Positions 54,279 to 64,000 of a DNA stretch of 64,000 nt are shown in pieces. Both the position numbers and the translations under genes were made by a program. Origin of the DNA: Campylobacter concisus. Its GTDB lineage: Bacteria > Campylobacterota > Campylobacteria > Campylobacterales > Campylobacteraceae. The first letter of the stretch is position 1. Every line of letters starts with the position of its first letter. The stretch is from contig NZ_PIRF01000001.1 of NCBI RefSeq assembly GCF_003049705.1, forward strand, positions 186,001-250,000, in the 5' to 3' direction. The notes below the pieces were generated by a model. The model saw only the letters and a program-made list of their open reading frames with translations. It searched no databases and had not been told where the DNA came from.

Positions 54279-55318
54279 AAATTCTTTTTGTCATAGCTGC
54301 GCTTAGAAATGGCGGAGCTGAGCGCGTGCTAAACGTGCTTGCAAACGAGCTTTGCAAAGACAATGAGATCACTATCGCTCTTCTTGAAGAGGACCTTGGA
54401 CTTTATAAATTTAATGAAAAAGTAAAGATCATAAATGTTAACGTCACTGGCTCAGGGCTTACTTTAAAATTTAAAAAAATCCTAGCTCTTAGAGCGCTTT
54501 TTAAAGAGCAAAGGGCTGATCTGATAATGAGCTTTATCGACTGGACAAACGTCGCTTGCGTGCTGGCAAATGCTGGGCTAAAGAGCAAACTAATAGCAAC
54601 CGAGCACCACGAGCACAGCTACTTAAAAAGCAAAATCGCAAGCGCTATGCGTGATATTAGCTACCGCTTTGTAGATGGCTTAAGCGTGCTAAGTAAAAGC
54701 GACTACGACTACTATAAATTTGCCAAAAACCGCGAGGTCATCCACAACCCACTTTTTATCGACGTGCCTGAAATTTGCGAGAAGCAAAACGTCATCTTAA
54801 GCGTGGCAAGGCTGGAGGCGGTAAAGGGCTATGATATCTATTTTGAGGCGCTTAGCAAGGTGGATAAGAGCTTGCTTGATGGCTGGGAGATAAAGATCGC
54901 AGGCAGTGGCAGGCAAGAGGCCGAACTGAAGCAAATGGCGTCAAATTTAGGGCTTAACGTCAAATTTCTAGGTCACATGAATGACGTTACAAAGCTTTAT
55001 AGTGAGGCAAAAATTTTTACTCTTAGCTCACGAAGCGAGGGGCTTTCAAATGTGCTAATCGAATCAGCTGCCTTTGGTTGCGCTAGGCTAAGTAGCGACA
55101 CCGTGGGCGCAAGAGAGCTTATTAGAGAGGGCATAGACGGGCTTATCTTTAAAAACGGCGACGCAGATGATCTAAAAGATAAGCTTGAGATGCTTTTAAA
55201 AGATGAAAATTTAAGGCAAAAACTAGCAAAAAATGCCAGCGAAAGTGCAAATTTATTTAGCAAAGAAAACATCATCAAACAGTGGCGAGAATTTATAAAA
55301 AAGGTTGCTAGCAAGTGA
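54275..55318 (+). CDS. PglH-like GT4 glycosyltransferase, second copy
   Basis: A 347-residue GT4 enzyme similar in design to its upstream neighbour: LFVIAALRNGGAERVLNVLA, SFIDWTNVACVLANAGLKS (very like PglH) and VILSVARLEAVKGYDIYFEA. The E-x7-E lies in SRSEGLSNVLIESAAF. I chose GTG at 54275, with GGAGG six bases upstream and the stop of the first copy overlapping, over an ATG at 54242 inside the first copy. The tandem pair may extend the glycan with HexNAc or another sugar. Confidence 0.8.
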   Translation: MKILFVIAALRNGGAERVLNVLANELCKDNEITIALLEEDLGLYKFNEKVKIINVNVTGSGLTLKFKKILALRALFKEQRADLIMSFIDWTNVACVLANAGLKSKLIATEHHEHSYLKSKIASAMRDISYRFVDGLSVLSKSDYDYYKFAKNREVIHNPLFIDVPEICEKQNVILSVARLEAVKGYDIYFEALSKVDKSLLDGWEIKIAGSGRQEAELKQMASNLGLNVKFLGHMNDVTKLYSEAKIFTLSSRSEGLSNVLIESAAFGCARLSSDTVGARELIREGIDGLIFKNGDADDLKDKLEMLLKDENLRQKLAKNASESANLFSKENIIKQWREFIKKVASK

Positions 55319-56439
55319 AAAAATTAGCCGTTTTTTTATACTCGATGGGACCTGGTGGGGCTGAGCGAAATGTGGCAAATTTACTGCCATTTTTGGTTAG
55401 AAGTTATGAAGTTCACCTCATCTTAATGAGCAAGGTCATCGCTTACGAGATCCCAAGCGAGGTGCAAATCCACTTTATAGAAAATAGCGATCCTTACGAG
55501 AGCGGGCTAAAGAAGCTTGCAAGGCTCTTTTTGACGATGCCAATGCTTGCCTTTAAATATAAAAAACTTTGCCAAAATTTAGGCATCGATACGCAGTTTG
55601 TGCTGATGAACCGCCCCTGTTATATCGCTGCAATAGCTAGAATTTTGGGCTTTAAAAAAAGGCTAGTTATCAGTGAGCGAAGCTGTCCGTCTATACTATA
55701 TAAAGATGATCTAAGCGGGCGAGTTAATAAATTTTTACTCACTCATCTTTATAAAAAAGCTGATCTCATCCTCGCAAATGCAGCTGGCAATAAAGAGGAT
55801 CTGGTGCGAAATTTTGGCATGAGCGAAGCAAAAACAAAGGTGCTTTATAACGCCCTTGATCTAAAAACTATAAATTTGCTAAAAGATGAGCCACTTGAGA
55901 GTGATTTTAGGCCATTTTTCATAAATATCGGCCGCCTTGATAGCGGTAAAAATCAAGCCATGCTAATAAAAATAATCTCTTCCATAAACGACACTCGTGC
56001 AACGCTTGGCATTTTAGGGAAAGGGCCTTTAAAGGACGAGCTACAAAATTTGATAGACAAGCTTGGCGTGAGCGAGCGAGTAAAGCTTCTTGGCACTGAT
56101 AAAAACCCATTTAGACACATAAAAAATGCCTCTTGCTTGCTTTGTGCATCGCGTTTTGAGGGCTTTTCAAATGTCCTTTTAGAGGCGCTAGCGTGCGAAA
56201 AAACTATCATCTCAACCGAGCATAAAAGCGGTGCAAAGGAGCTTTTGGGCGAGAGCGAGTTTGGCATCTTAGTGCCTGTTGATGACGAAAATGCGATGAA
56301 AGAGGCGATGATAAAGGTGCTTAATGCACCTGAAATAAGGCAAAATTTTGAAAAGGTTGCGTATAATCGGGCTAAATTTTTTGATAGTGAAAATATAGCG
56401 AGTGAGCTTATAAATTTTTTGGAAAATCCTAATGAATAG
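55315..56439 (+). CDS. pglJ: PglJ-like GT4 glycosyltransferase
   Basis: A 374-residue GT4 enzyme strongly resembling C. jejuni PglJ: LAVFLYSMGPGGAERNVANL, VHLILMSKVIAYEIPSEVQI, and NKFLLTHLYKKADLILANA. The donor region has NIGRLDSGKNQAMLIK and RFEGFSNVLLEALA. PglJ adds the second HexNAc to the lipid-linked glycan. It sits directly before pglB, as in C. jejuni, overlapping it by 8 bases. Confidence 0.85.
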   Translation: MKKLAVFLYSMGPGGAERNVANLLPFLVRSYEVHLILMSKVIAYEIPSEVQIHFIENSDPYESGLKKLARLFLTMPMLAFKYKKLCQNLGIDTQFVLMNRPCYIAAIARILGFKKRLVISERSCPSILYKDDLSGRVNKFLLTHLYKKADLILANAAGNKEDLVRNFGMSEAKTKVLYNALDLKTINLLKDEPLESDFRPFFINIGRLDSGKNQAMLIKIISSINDTRATLGILGKGPLKDELQNLIDKLGVSERVKLLGTDKNPFRHIKNASCLLCASRFEGFSNVLLEALACEKTIISTEHKSGAKELLGESEFGILVPVDDENAMKEAMIKVLNAPEIRQNFEKVAYNRAKFFDSENIASELINFLENPNE

Positions 56440-58531
56440 AAATTTATTTTTTAAAAATTACTCTTTATACTTGATGATATTTGTCGCAGTCCTTTTTGGC
56501 ATGGTTTGTAGGCTCTACTGGGTCTTTTGGGCGAGTGAATATCCGGTATTTTTCTGGAACAACGAGCTAATGATCAGCACAAACGACGGCTATGCATTTG
56601 CCGAGGGCGCAAGGGACATGCTGGCTGGCTTTCACCAAGAAAACGACCTTAGCTACTACGGCTATCCGCTCTCGACGCTTACTTACTGGATCGTGAAATT
56701 TCTAGGCGTCAAGCTTGAGACGGCGATGATTTATATGAGCGTATTTTTCTCATCGCTTGTCGCTGTGCCAGTTATCTTAATCGCAAATGAGTATAAGCTA
56801 AAATTTGCTGGCTTCATCGCCGCACTTCTTGCAGTGGTCGCAAATAGCTACTATAACCGCACTATGGCAGGATACTACGACACTGACATGCTTATCATCC
56901 CACTTAGCGTCTTTGTCGTCTGGGGACTTATTAGAGTACTTGAGAAAAAGGACGCAAAGAGCCTAATAATCGCACCTTTAAGCGTGCTTATCTATATGTG
57001 GTGGTATGCGAGCGCATTTTCGCTTATTAGCATTTTAACTGGGCTATTTTTACTTTATACGCTTATTTTTGATAGGAAAAATCCACTTTTTTATCTTGAA
57101 ATTTCGCTGCTTTTACTTGCTATCTCAAACCTTGATCTAACTCTTAAATTTATCGTTGTCATCGCTATTTATGCGTTTTGTCTTTTTAAAAAAGAGGTGA
57201 TAAATTTAAAAATTGCTCTTGGCATTTTGGCAGTTATATTTGTTATTTTTGTCATCCGTGGTGGGCTAAATCCGATAATCTTTCAGCTTAAATTTTACGT
57301 CTTTAGAGATGCGCCTGAAGTTGGAGGCATGAGCTTTCACTTTTTTAATGTCAATCAAACCATCCAAGAGTCAAGCATCGTTGATTTTATGCTATTTTGC
57401 GAGAGGATCAGCGCAAATGTCATCACATTTTTGATCTCACTTGCTGGCGTTGCTCTATTTTGCTTTAAAAACCGCTCATTTGCCGTCTCGCTTGGCATGC
57501 TAGCTCTTGGCTTTTTAGCCTTTAAAAGCGGCCTTAGATTTACCATTTATGCTGTGCCTATCATGGCACTTGGCTTTGGCTATTTGGTGGAGTTTATACT
57601 TTCAAATTTAAAGCTAAAAGGAGCGGTGCTAAATCTTGCGAGAGCCTTTATAACCGTACTTGCCATCGCTCCAGCGCTCATTCATATCTATGGTTACAAG
57701 GCTGAGCCAGTTTTTGTGCACAAAGAGGTTGAAATTTTAAATAAGCTAAAAGGTATCGCAGGACGCGAGGACTACGTGGTTGCGTGGTGGGACTATGGAT
57801 ATCCGATCAGATATTACAGCGATGTTAAGACGCTCATTGACGGCGGAAAGCACCTTGGACGTGAAAATTTTGCCGTGAGTTTTGCGCTTGGAAGCGATGA
57901 GATGAGCTCGGCAAATATGGCAAGGCTTGATGTAGAATACACTGAGAGAAATTTTAAAGAGCGATTTAATGGTAATTTGGCTCAAATTTTAAAAGAGAGA
58001 AATGCAAGCATCGATCAGTTTTTTAGCGATATAAAAGAGGCAAATTTTAGCCTGCCAGCAAAGACAAGGGATATTTACTACTACTTGCCAGATAGGATGC
58101 TTAGTATTTTTCCGACAATTTTGCAATTTAGTAAGATCGATCTAAAAAGTGGTAAAAATTTAAACAACGGTCTTTTTATCGTCACAAGAGCGATCTCTCA
58201 AAATGAAAGTGGCATTAGACTAAATGGTGGTTTTACGCTCACAAGTGATGTCACAAATTTAATCTATGATGGCAACATCTTGCCCCTTAAATCTTTCATA
58301 GAGACTGATTATAACGAGGCCGGCAAGCTAAATGTCAAAGAGTATAAAAATAACGAAAGCTCAAATATTTCTGTCATTTTTATGAGAGATTATGGTAGGT
58401 TTATCATCCTTGATGAGAGCATTTTAAATAGCACTTATATACAGCTTTTTGTGCTTGAAAGGTACGATCCAAAAATTTTTGAGCCAGTCATACTTGATGG
58501 GGCGGCAAAAATTTATAAATTAAAGAGGTAA
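56432..58531 (+). CDS. pglB: PglB oligosaccharyltransferase
   Basis: A 699-residue STT3 family enzyme, the apparent orthologue of C. jejuni PglB by position and sequence. STNDGYAFAEGARDMLAGFH, YYDTDMLII, NVNQTIQE (EL5 glutamate), GLRFTIY, WWDYG at 452-456 and RMLSI (M-x-x-I) are all present. It moves the completed glycan from undecaprenyl diphosphate to asparagine in D/E-x-N-x-S/T sequons in the periplasm. A sequon at N524 (ERNAS) lies at the position of the C. jejuni PglB self-glycosylation site. Confidence 0.95.
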   Translation: MNRNLFFKNYSLYLMIFVAVLFGMVCRLYWVFWASEYPVFFWNNELMISTNDGYAFAEGARDMLAGFHQENDLSYYGYPLSTLTYWIVKFLGVKLETAMIYMSVFFSSLVAVPVILIANEYKLKFAGFIAALLAVVANSYYNRTMAGYYDTDMLIIPLSVFVVWGLIRVLEKKDAKSLIIAPLSVLIYMWWYASAFSLISILTGLFLLYTLIFDRKNPLFYLEISLLLLAISNLDLTLKFIVVIAIYAFCLFKKEVINLKIALGILAVIFVIFVIRGGLNPIIFQLKFYVFRDAPEVGGMSFHFFNVNQTIQESSIVDFMLFCERISANVITFLISLAGVALFCFKNRSFAVSLGMLALGFLAFKSGLRFTIYAVPIMALGFGYLVEFILSNLKLKGAVLNLARAFITVLAIAPALIHIYGYKAEPVFVHKEVEILNKLKGIAGREDYVVAWWDYGYPIRYYSDVKTLIDGGKHLGRENFAVSFALGSDEMSSANMARLDVEYTERNFKERFNGNLAQILKERNASIDQFFSDIKEANFSLPAKTRDIYYYLPDRMLSIFPTILQFSKIDLKSGKNLNNGLFIVTRAISQNESGIRLNGGFTLTSDVTNLIYDGNILPLKSFIETDYNEAGKLNVKEYKNNESSNISVIFMRDYGRFIILDESILNSTYIQLFVLERYDPKIFEPVILDGAAKIYKLKR

Positions 58532-58533
58532 AA

Positions 58534-59649
58534 ATGGCAAGAATAGGGTTTTTAAGCCACGCTGATATGAGCATACACTTTTTTAGACGCCCTATTATGC
58601 AGGCTTTAAAAGATATGGGGCATGAGGTTTTTGCTATCGCTCCAAAAGGAAATTTCACTGATGAGCTTGCTAAAAGCTTTCACTCTGTCACTTACGAGCT
58701 TGACAAGGCTAGCCTAAATCCACTAACTGTGATAAATAACTCAAAAAAACTTTCTCAAATTTTGAGCGAGCTAAATTTAGATCTGCTTCAAACTGGCGCT
58801 CACAAGTCAAATGTATTTGGCACGTTTGCTGCCAAAAACGCTGGTATAAAGCATGTGATAAATTTAGTTGAAGGTCTTGGCAGCTTTTATATAGACGATG
58901 ATATTAAGACAAAGGCTGTGCGTTTTGTCATGGAGAGCCTTTATAAGCTCTCTTTTGCAAAAGCTGATGCTTGCATCTTCGTAAATGACGCAGATCCAGA
59001 CTATCTGATCTCTAAAAATTTGATAGACAAAAGCAAGGTGTACCGCATAAAAAGTGTCGGCGTGGATACTACTAAATTTGATCCAGCTATCACGCAAGCG
59101 GCTGATCTTGGCGATAAAAAAGTCATTTTAATGATCGCAAGAGCCATGTGGCACAAGGGTGTTCGTGAATTTTACGAGGCAGCTGAAATTTTAAATGGCT
59201 ACAAAAACTGCGAATTTGTCTTTTTGGGCGAGGGCTTTGCTGGTAATAAATCAACCGCAGATGAGAGCTTTTTAAAAGGCGGCAAAGTACGTTATCTTGG
59301 CGCTAGAAACGACATACCACAGCTTTTAAAGGCTTCTTATTTGCTAGCACTTCCTAGCTATAAAGAGGGCTTTCCAAGAACGGTTTTAGAGGCGATGAGC
59401 ATGGCTAAAGCAGTCGTTGCAAGTGACGTGACAGGCTGCAATGAAGCTGTAAGAGACGGCTACAACGGACTTTTATGCAAGGCAAAAGACGCAAATGATC
59501 TTGCTGGAAAGATAAAAATTTTGCTTGATGACGAAGCACTTTGTGCTAGACTTGGGCAAAACGGCAGAAACTGGGCGGTTAGCGAGTTTGACGAGAAGCA
59601 AATCGCAAAAAGATATATAGAAATTTATAGGAAATTTATAGATGTATAG
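58534..59649 (+). CDS. pglA: PglA glycosyltransferase
   Basis: A 371-residue GT4 enzyme. [40 protein letters not shown] and [17 protein letters not shown] match C. jejuni PglA closely; [20 protein letters not shown] and [16 protein letters not shown] are its donor motifs. It adds the first HexNAc (GalNAc in C. jejuni) to undecaprenyl-PP-diNAcBac. It starts 2 bases after pglB and overlaps pglC by 8. Confidence 0.92.
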   Translation: MARIGFLSHADMSIHFFRRPIMQALKDMGHEVFAIAPKGNFTDELAKSFHSVTYELDKASLNPLTVINNSKKLSQILSELNLDLLQTGAHKSNVFGTFAAKNAGIKHVINLVEGLGSFYIDDDIKTKAVRFVMESLYKLSFAKADACIFVNDADPDYLISKNLIDKSKVYRIKSVGVDTTKFDPAITQAADLGDKKVILMIARAMWHKGVREFYEAAEILNGYKNCEFVFLGEGFAGNKSTADESFLKGGKVRYLGARNDIPQLLKASYLLALPSYKEGFPRTVLEAMSMAKAVVASDVTGCNEAVRDGYNGLLCKAKDANDLAGKIKILLDDEALCARLGQNGRNWAVSEFDEKQIAKRYIEIYRKFIDV

Positions 59650-60247
59650 AAATTTTTTAAAGAGGGTGATTGATATTTTGGGGGCTTTGTTTTTGCTTAT
59701 TTTAACATCGCCTATTATCATAGCAACGGCGATTTTTATCTATTTTAAGGTGAGCCGTGATGTCATTTTTACGCAAGCAAGACCGGGTCTTAATGAGAAA
59801 ATTTTTAAAATTTATAAATTTAAGACGATGAGCGACGAGCGTGACGCAAATGGCGAGCTCTTGCCAGATGAGCAGCGTCTTGGTAGATTTGGCAAACTGA
59901 TCCGCTCTCTTAGCCTTGATGAGCTACCACAGCTCTTTAACGTGCTAAAGGGCGATATGAGCTTCATTGGACCAAGACCGCTTTTGGTTGAATATCTACC
60001 CATCTATAACGAAACGCAAAAGCACCGCCACGACGTGTGCCCTGGTATCACGGGCCTGGCACAAGTAAATGGCAGGAATGCCATAAGCTGGGAGAAAAAA
60101 TTTGAATACGACGTCTATTATGCCAAAAATTTAAGCTTTATGCTTGACGTAAAAATAGCCTTGCAGACAATAGAAAAGGTGCTAAAGCGAAGTGGTGTAA
60201 GCAAAGAGGGACAGGCTACGACGGAGAAATTTAATGGCAAAAACTAA
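59642..60247 (+). CDS. pglC: PglC phosphoglycosyl transferase
   Basis: A 201-residue monotopic phosphoglycosyl transferase. A single N-terminal re-entrant helix (about residues 8-35) is followed by the catalytic domain with [18 protein letters not shown], the D93-E94 pair in [10 protein letters not shown] and SFIGPRPLL. It transfers diNAcBac-1-phosphate to undecaprenyl phosphate, the first membrane step of N-glycan assembly. The D93-E94 numbering agrees with that described for Campylobacter PglC. Confidence 0.94.
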   Translation: MYRNFLKRVIDILGALFLLILTSPIIIATAIFIYFKVSRDVIFTQARPGLNEKIFKIYKFKTMSDERDANGELLPDEQRLGRFGKLIRSLSLDELPQLFNVLKGDMSFIGPRPLLVEYLPIYNETQKHRHDVCPGITGLAQVNGRNAISWEKKFEYDVYYAKNLSFMLDVKIALQTIEKVLKRSGVSKEGQATTEKFNGKN

Positions 60248-60824
60248 GAAAATTTACATCTACGGAGCAAGCGGGCATGGCCTTGTAGTAGCTGACATCG
60301 CTAGAAATAATGGCTATGATGAGATAGTTTTTTTAGATGATGCTAGCGAGCGTAAATTTAGCCCAGAGCTTGAAAAAGCTGACATCATAATAGCCATTGG
60401 CGACAATAAAACAAGGCAAAAAATTAGCCAAAAAGTAGAGGTTGCTGGCTTTGATATAGTAAATTTGATCCATAAAAGTGCGGTTGTGAGCGAAAGTGCT
60501 GTGATAGAAAAAGGCGTAGTTGTCATGCCAAATGCCGTTATAAACGCAAAAGCTCGCATAAAAGAGGGTGCTATCATAAATTCTGGTGCGGTGATAGAGC
60601 ATGAGTGCGACATAGGTAAATTTGCTCACATCAGCCCAAATGCAGCCCTTGCTGGAAATGTGAGCGTGGGCGAATTTACGCACATAGGTATCGGCTCAAG
60701 CATCATTCAAGGTATAAGTATTGGCAAAAACTGCATCATCGGTGCTGGAAGCGTGGTTGTTAGAGATATAAAAGATGGCACAAAGGCTTACGGCGTACCT
60801 GCATGCGAGCGCGCTAAGATATAA
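60234..60824 (+). CDS. pglD: PglD acetyltransferase
   Basis: A 196-residue hexapeptide-repeat enzyme. [20 protein letters not shown] is the N-terminal sugar-nucleotide site, and H123 in [15 protein letters not shown] is the catalytic base. It acetylates the 4-amine of UDP-4-amino-4,6-dideoxy-GlcNAc to form UDP-diNAcBac. The start overlaps pglC by 14 bases. It is a homologue of legH at 2051. Confidence 0.93.
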   Translation: MAKTKKIYIYGASGHGLVVADIARNNGYDEIVFLDDASERKFSPELEKADIIIAIGDNKTRQKISQKVEVAGFDIVNLIHKSAVVSESAVIEKGVVVMPNAVINAKARIKEGAIINSGAVIEHECDIGKFAHISPNAALAGNVSVGEFTHIGIGSSIIQGISIGKNCIIGAGSVVVRDIKDGTKAYGVPACERAKI

Positions 60825-60836
60825 ATTTAAAAATAA

Positions 60837-61964
<1,128 letters not shown>

Positions 61965-63746
61965 ATGTTTCATGCAACGAAGTTAAAAAGGCTCGTATTT
62001 TTCCTTCTTGGCGATGTTTTTATATTTATCTTTTCGATATATGTGGCTTATCTTTTAAGATTTAACGCTGACATCCCAGATATCTACGTACAAGGGCTTT
62101 TTGTAACGGCTGGATTTTTGATCGTTTTTAAGCTCTTTTTTATGTGGATGTTTAAAATTTACAAGGTGCCGTGGAGGTTTTTTGGATTAAATGAAGCAAG
62201 AAAAATTTTCTTAGCTCACGTTTGCTCAGCTGTTTTATTTACGATCATTTTTTTTATTATTCAAGATTTTTTAAATCCATATCCAAGAAGCGTTATTTTT
62301 ATTGATCTTCTTATTTCATGCTTACTTGTTGGGCTTTTAAGAATTTCAAAACGCATGGTGCTTGACTTTTCAAACAAACCTCACAAAGGTGAGCCTTGTA
62401 TCGTTATAGGTGCGACATCAAAGGCGCTTCACGTCTTGCGTGGCTTAAAACAAGGGTATCTTGACTACTACGCGGTTGGAGTGGTAGATGGCAGGAGTGA
62501 TCTTGTTGGTACTTATTGTGATGGATTTTTAGTTCAAGATAAAAAAGAGATACCAAGCCTTATAAAAGATTATGACGCAAAGACCGCTATCATCGCGCTT
62601 GCACTAGATCAAGATGAGCTTCAAGCTCTAGTTGATGAGCTAAGTGGATATGGTATAAGAGATATGAAGCTCTTCTCTCTTATCGAAAATGAGCCGATCA
62701 AGGATATCTCAATCGAAGACTTACTTGCTAGAAAGCCAAAAGATTTAAACCCAGAGGCTATTTCAAATTTCTTAAAAGATAAAAGAGTACTTGTCACCGG
62801 AGCTGGTGGCAGTATAGGAAGTGAAATTTGTAAGCAGTGCTTAAAATTTGGTGTAAGTGAGCTTATAATGGTTGAGCATAGCGAGTTCAACCTTTATAAA
62901 ATAGGCGAAGACACAAAAGATAAAAGAACTGTTAGCAAGCTTGTAAATATCACAAATTTAAAAGACTTTGAAGAGGTTTTTGAAGAATTTAGACCAGAGA
63001 TCGTCATCCACGCTGCAGCCTACAAACACGTGCCACTTTGCGAGCTAAATCCTCGCTCGGCAGTTGAAAACAACATCCTTGGCACAAAAAATGCAGTCGA
63101 TCTTTCTAAAAAATATGGCGTTAAGAAATTTGTCATGATCTCATCAGACAAGGCTGTGCGCCCAACAAACATAATGGGTACAACTAAGCGTGTTTGCGAG
63201 CTTTACGCACTAAATTCAAATGAAGCAGGTGTATGCGAGATAGTTTGCGTGCGCTTTGGTAACGTCCTTGGCTCAAGCGGATCTGTCATACCTAAATTTA
63301 AAGCGCAGATCGCTGCAAATAGGCCACTAAGCGTCACACACCCAGAGATTACAAGATATTTTATGCTTACATCAGAAGCTTGTCAGCTAGTCCTTCAAGC
63401 AGCCTCTATCGCAAAAGGTGGCGAGCTTTTCGTGCTTGATATGGGTGAGCCTGTTAAGATCGTTGATCTTGCTAAAAAGATGCTTCTTCTTTCAAACAAA
63501 GAGCATTTGGGTATAGAATTTGTAGGTCTTAGACCAGGCGAGAAGCTTTATGAAGAGCTGCTTATCAACAAAGATGACGTTCAAACCAAGTATGAATCAA
63601 TCTTTGTAACGCATTCAGAGCCTTACGATTTAGCGCTTTTAAACTCGCAGATAAGTGAGCTTTTGCAGCTTGAGGATAATGAGATCGCACCTGCACTTAA
63701 GGTGATCGTGCCAGAGTTTAATCATGCATTAAATTTAAAAGGCTAG
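61965..63746 (+). CDS. pglF: PglF UDP-GlcNAc 4,6-dehydratase
   Basis: A 593-residue membrane-attached dehydratase. Four N-terminal helices (about residues 10-115) precede a cytoplasmic Rossmann region and the catalytic SDR domain with [17 protein letters not shown] and [16 protein letters not shown], where MxxxK replaces YxxxK. It converts UDP-GlcNAc to the 4-keto-6-deoxy sugar, the first step to diNAcBac. It begins immediately after the pglE stop. Confidence 0.94.
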   Translation: MFHATKLKRLVFFLLGDVFIFIFSIYVAYLLRFNADIPDIYVQGLFVTAGFLIVFKLFFMWMFKIYKVPWRFFGLNEARKIFLAHVCSAVLFTIIFFIIQDFLNPYPRSVIFIDLLISCLLVGLLRISKRMVLDFSNKPHKGEPCIVIGATSKALHVLRGLKQGYLDYYAVGVVDGRSDLVGTYCDGFLVQDKKEIPSLIKDYDAKTAIIALALDQDELQALVDELSGYGIRDMKLFSLIENEPIKDISIEDLLARKPKDLNPEAISNFLKDKRVLVTGAGGSIGSEICKQCLKFGVSELIMVEHSEFNLYKIGEDTKDKRTVSKLVNITNLKDFEEVFEEFRPEIVIHAAAYKHVPLCELNPRSAVENNILGTKNAVDLSKKYGVKKFVMISSDKAVRPTNIMGTTKRVCELYALNSNEAGVCEIVCVRFGNVLGSSGSVIPKFKAQIAANRPLSVTHPEITRYFMLTSEACQLVLQAASIAKGGELFVLDMGEPVKIVDLAKKMLLLSNKEHLGIEFVGLRPGEKLYEELLINKDDVQTKYESIFVTHSEPYDLALLNSQISELLQLEDNEIAPALKVIVPEFNHALNLKG

Positions 63747-63749
63747 TTT

Positions 63750-64000
63750 TGGTTATAAAAGATATTAAGAGATTTAGTGACACGAGATACAAGGCAAGGG
63801 CATATATCTGCTATTTATTTAGTAGAAATTTACCAAACAGACTGCCTGGAGTGTGCTTAGAAAACATAAAAGCTGGCTTTGATAAGATCAGCCACGAGAT
63901 AGAAAATTTTGACGCATTGTATATCTTAGACGAAAATGGCGTGCAGATTGAAGACTCGATCAGCCTAAATGAGAAGTATAAAATTCCAAAGGGCGAAAAC
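63750..64000 (+). CDS. pglG: PglG-like protein, N-terminal part (3' end outside window)
   Basis: A frame open to the window end, beginning at a TTG four bases after the pglF stop, with AAAAGG upstream. The first residues read VIKDIKRFSDTRYKARAYIC. Position after pglF matches C. jejuni pglG, whose function is not settled. Too little is visible to identify domains. Confidence 0.55.

Overview
The window looks like chromosome of an epsilonproteobacterium of the genus Campylobacter, closest in character to the Campylobacter concisus group. The genome is AT-rich and tightly packed with overlapping genes. It carries a legionaminic-acid (leg/ptm) cluster, a full C. jejuni-type N-glycosylation (pgl) locus and typical Campylobacter housekeeping genes (mqo, fabI, gapA-pgk-tpiA). 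The species is inferred from gene content; no search was run.

Layout. Positions 1-11.3 kb hold a nonulosonic acid operon: legB (cut by the window edge), legC, legH, legI, legG, an N-formyltransferase-like gene, a PIG-L deacetylase, ptmE, legF, a class III aminotransferase, ptmA and a FemAB/GNAT-like transferase. From 11.3 to 23.8 kb, in visibly AT-richer DNA, follow surface-glycan assembly genes: a UDP-GlcNAc 2-epimerase, glycosyltransferases, an acyltransferase, a pyruvyltransferase-like protein, a capsule-synthesis-like protein, an MVF flippase, an asparagine synthase and an EptA-like enzyme. A convergent sugar-1-phosphate transferase closes the region. From 24.8 to 38.6 kb lie ordinary genes: a YeiH-type transporter, a fused nadD-rsfS, gapA-pgk-tpiA, fabI, a decayed DUF2625 pseudogene, a haem-type TonB receptor, mqo, a DUF4272 protein, a UDP-glucuronate epimerase, tag and a periplasmic-type DNA ligase.

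From 38.6 kb to the end is an enlarged pgl locus: gne/galE, ugd, an ecotin, a UDP-HexNAc dehydrogenase, a second STT3/PglB-like oligosaccharyltransferase, a Wzx flippase, a GT25, pglI, two pglH-like genes, pglJ, pglB, pglA, pglC, pglD, pglE, pglF and the start of pglG. Three nucleotide-sugar enzymes in or near it (ugd, the UDP-HexNAc dehydrogenase, the UDP-GlcA epimerase) suggest uronic acids in the glycans.

The most striking element is a three-gene minus-strand cassette at 46.3-51.4 kb inside the plus-strand pgl locus. It resembles a DNA phosphorothioation (Dnd) system in unusual form. DndC carries an N-terminal rhodanese domain. DndD is split by a one-base frameshift in an A7 tract. A DndE-like domain is fused to an FtsK-type ATPase. 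No dndA, dndB or dndFGH is present. Other notable points are the deacetylase/formyltransferase pair in the leg operon, the NadD-RsfS fusion with an internal ribosome binding site, and ecotin within a glycosylation locus. I saw no rRNA, tRNA, CRISPR array or insertion sequence.
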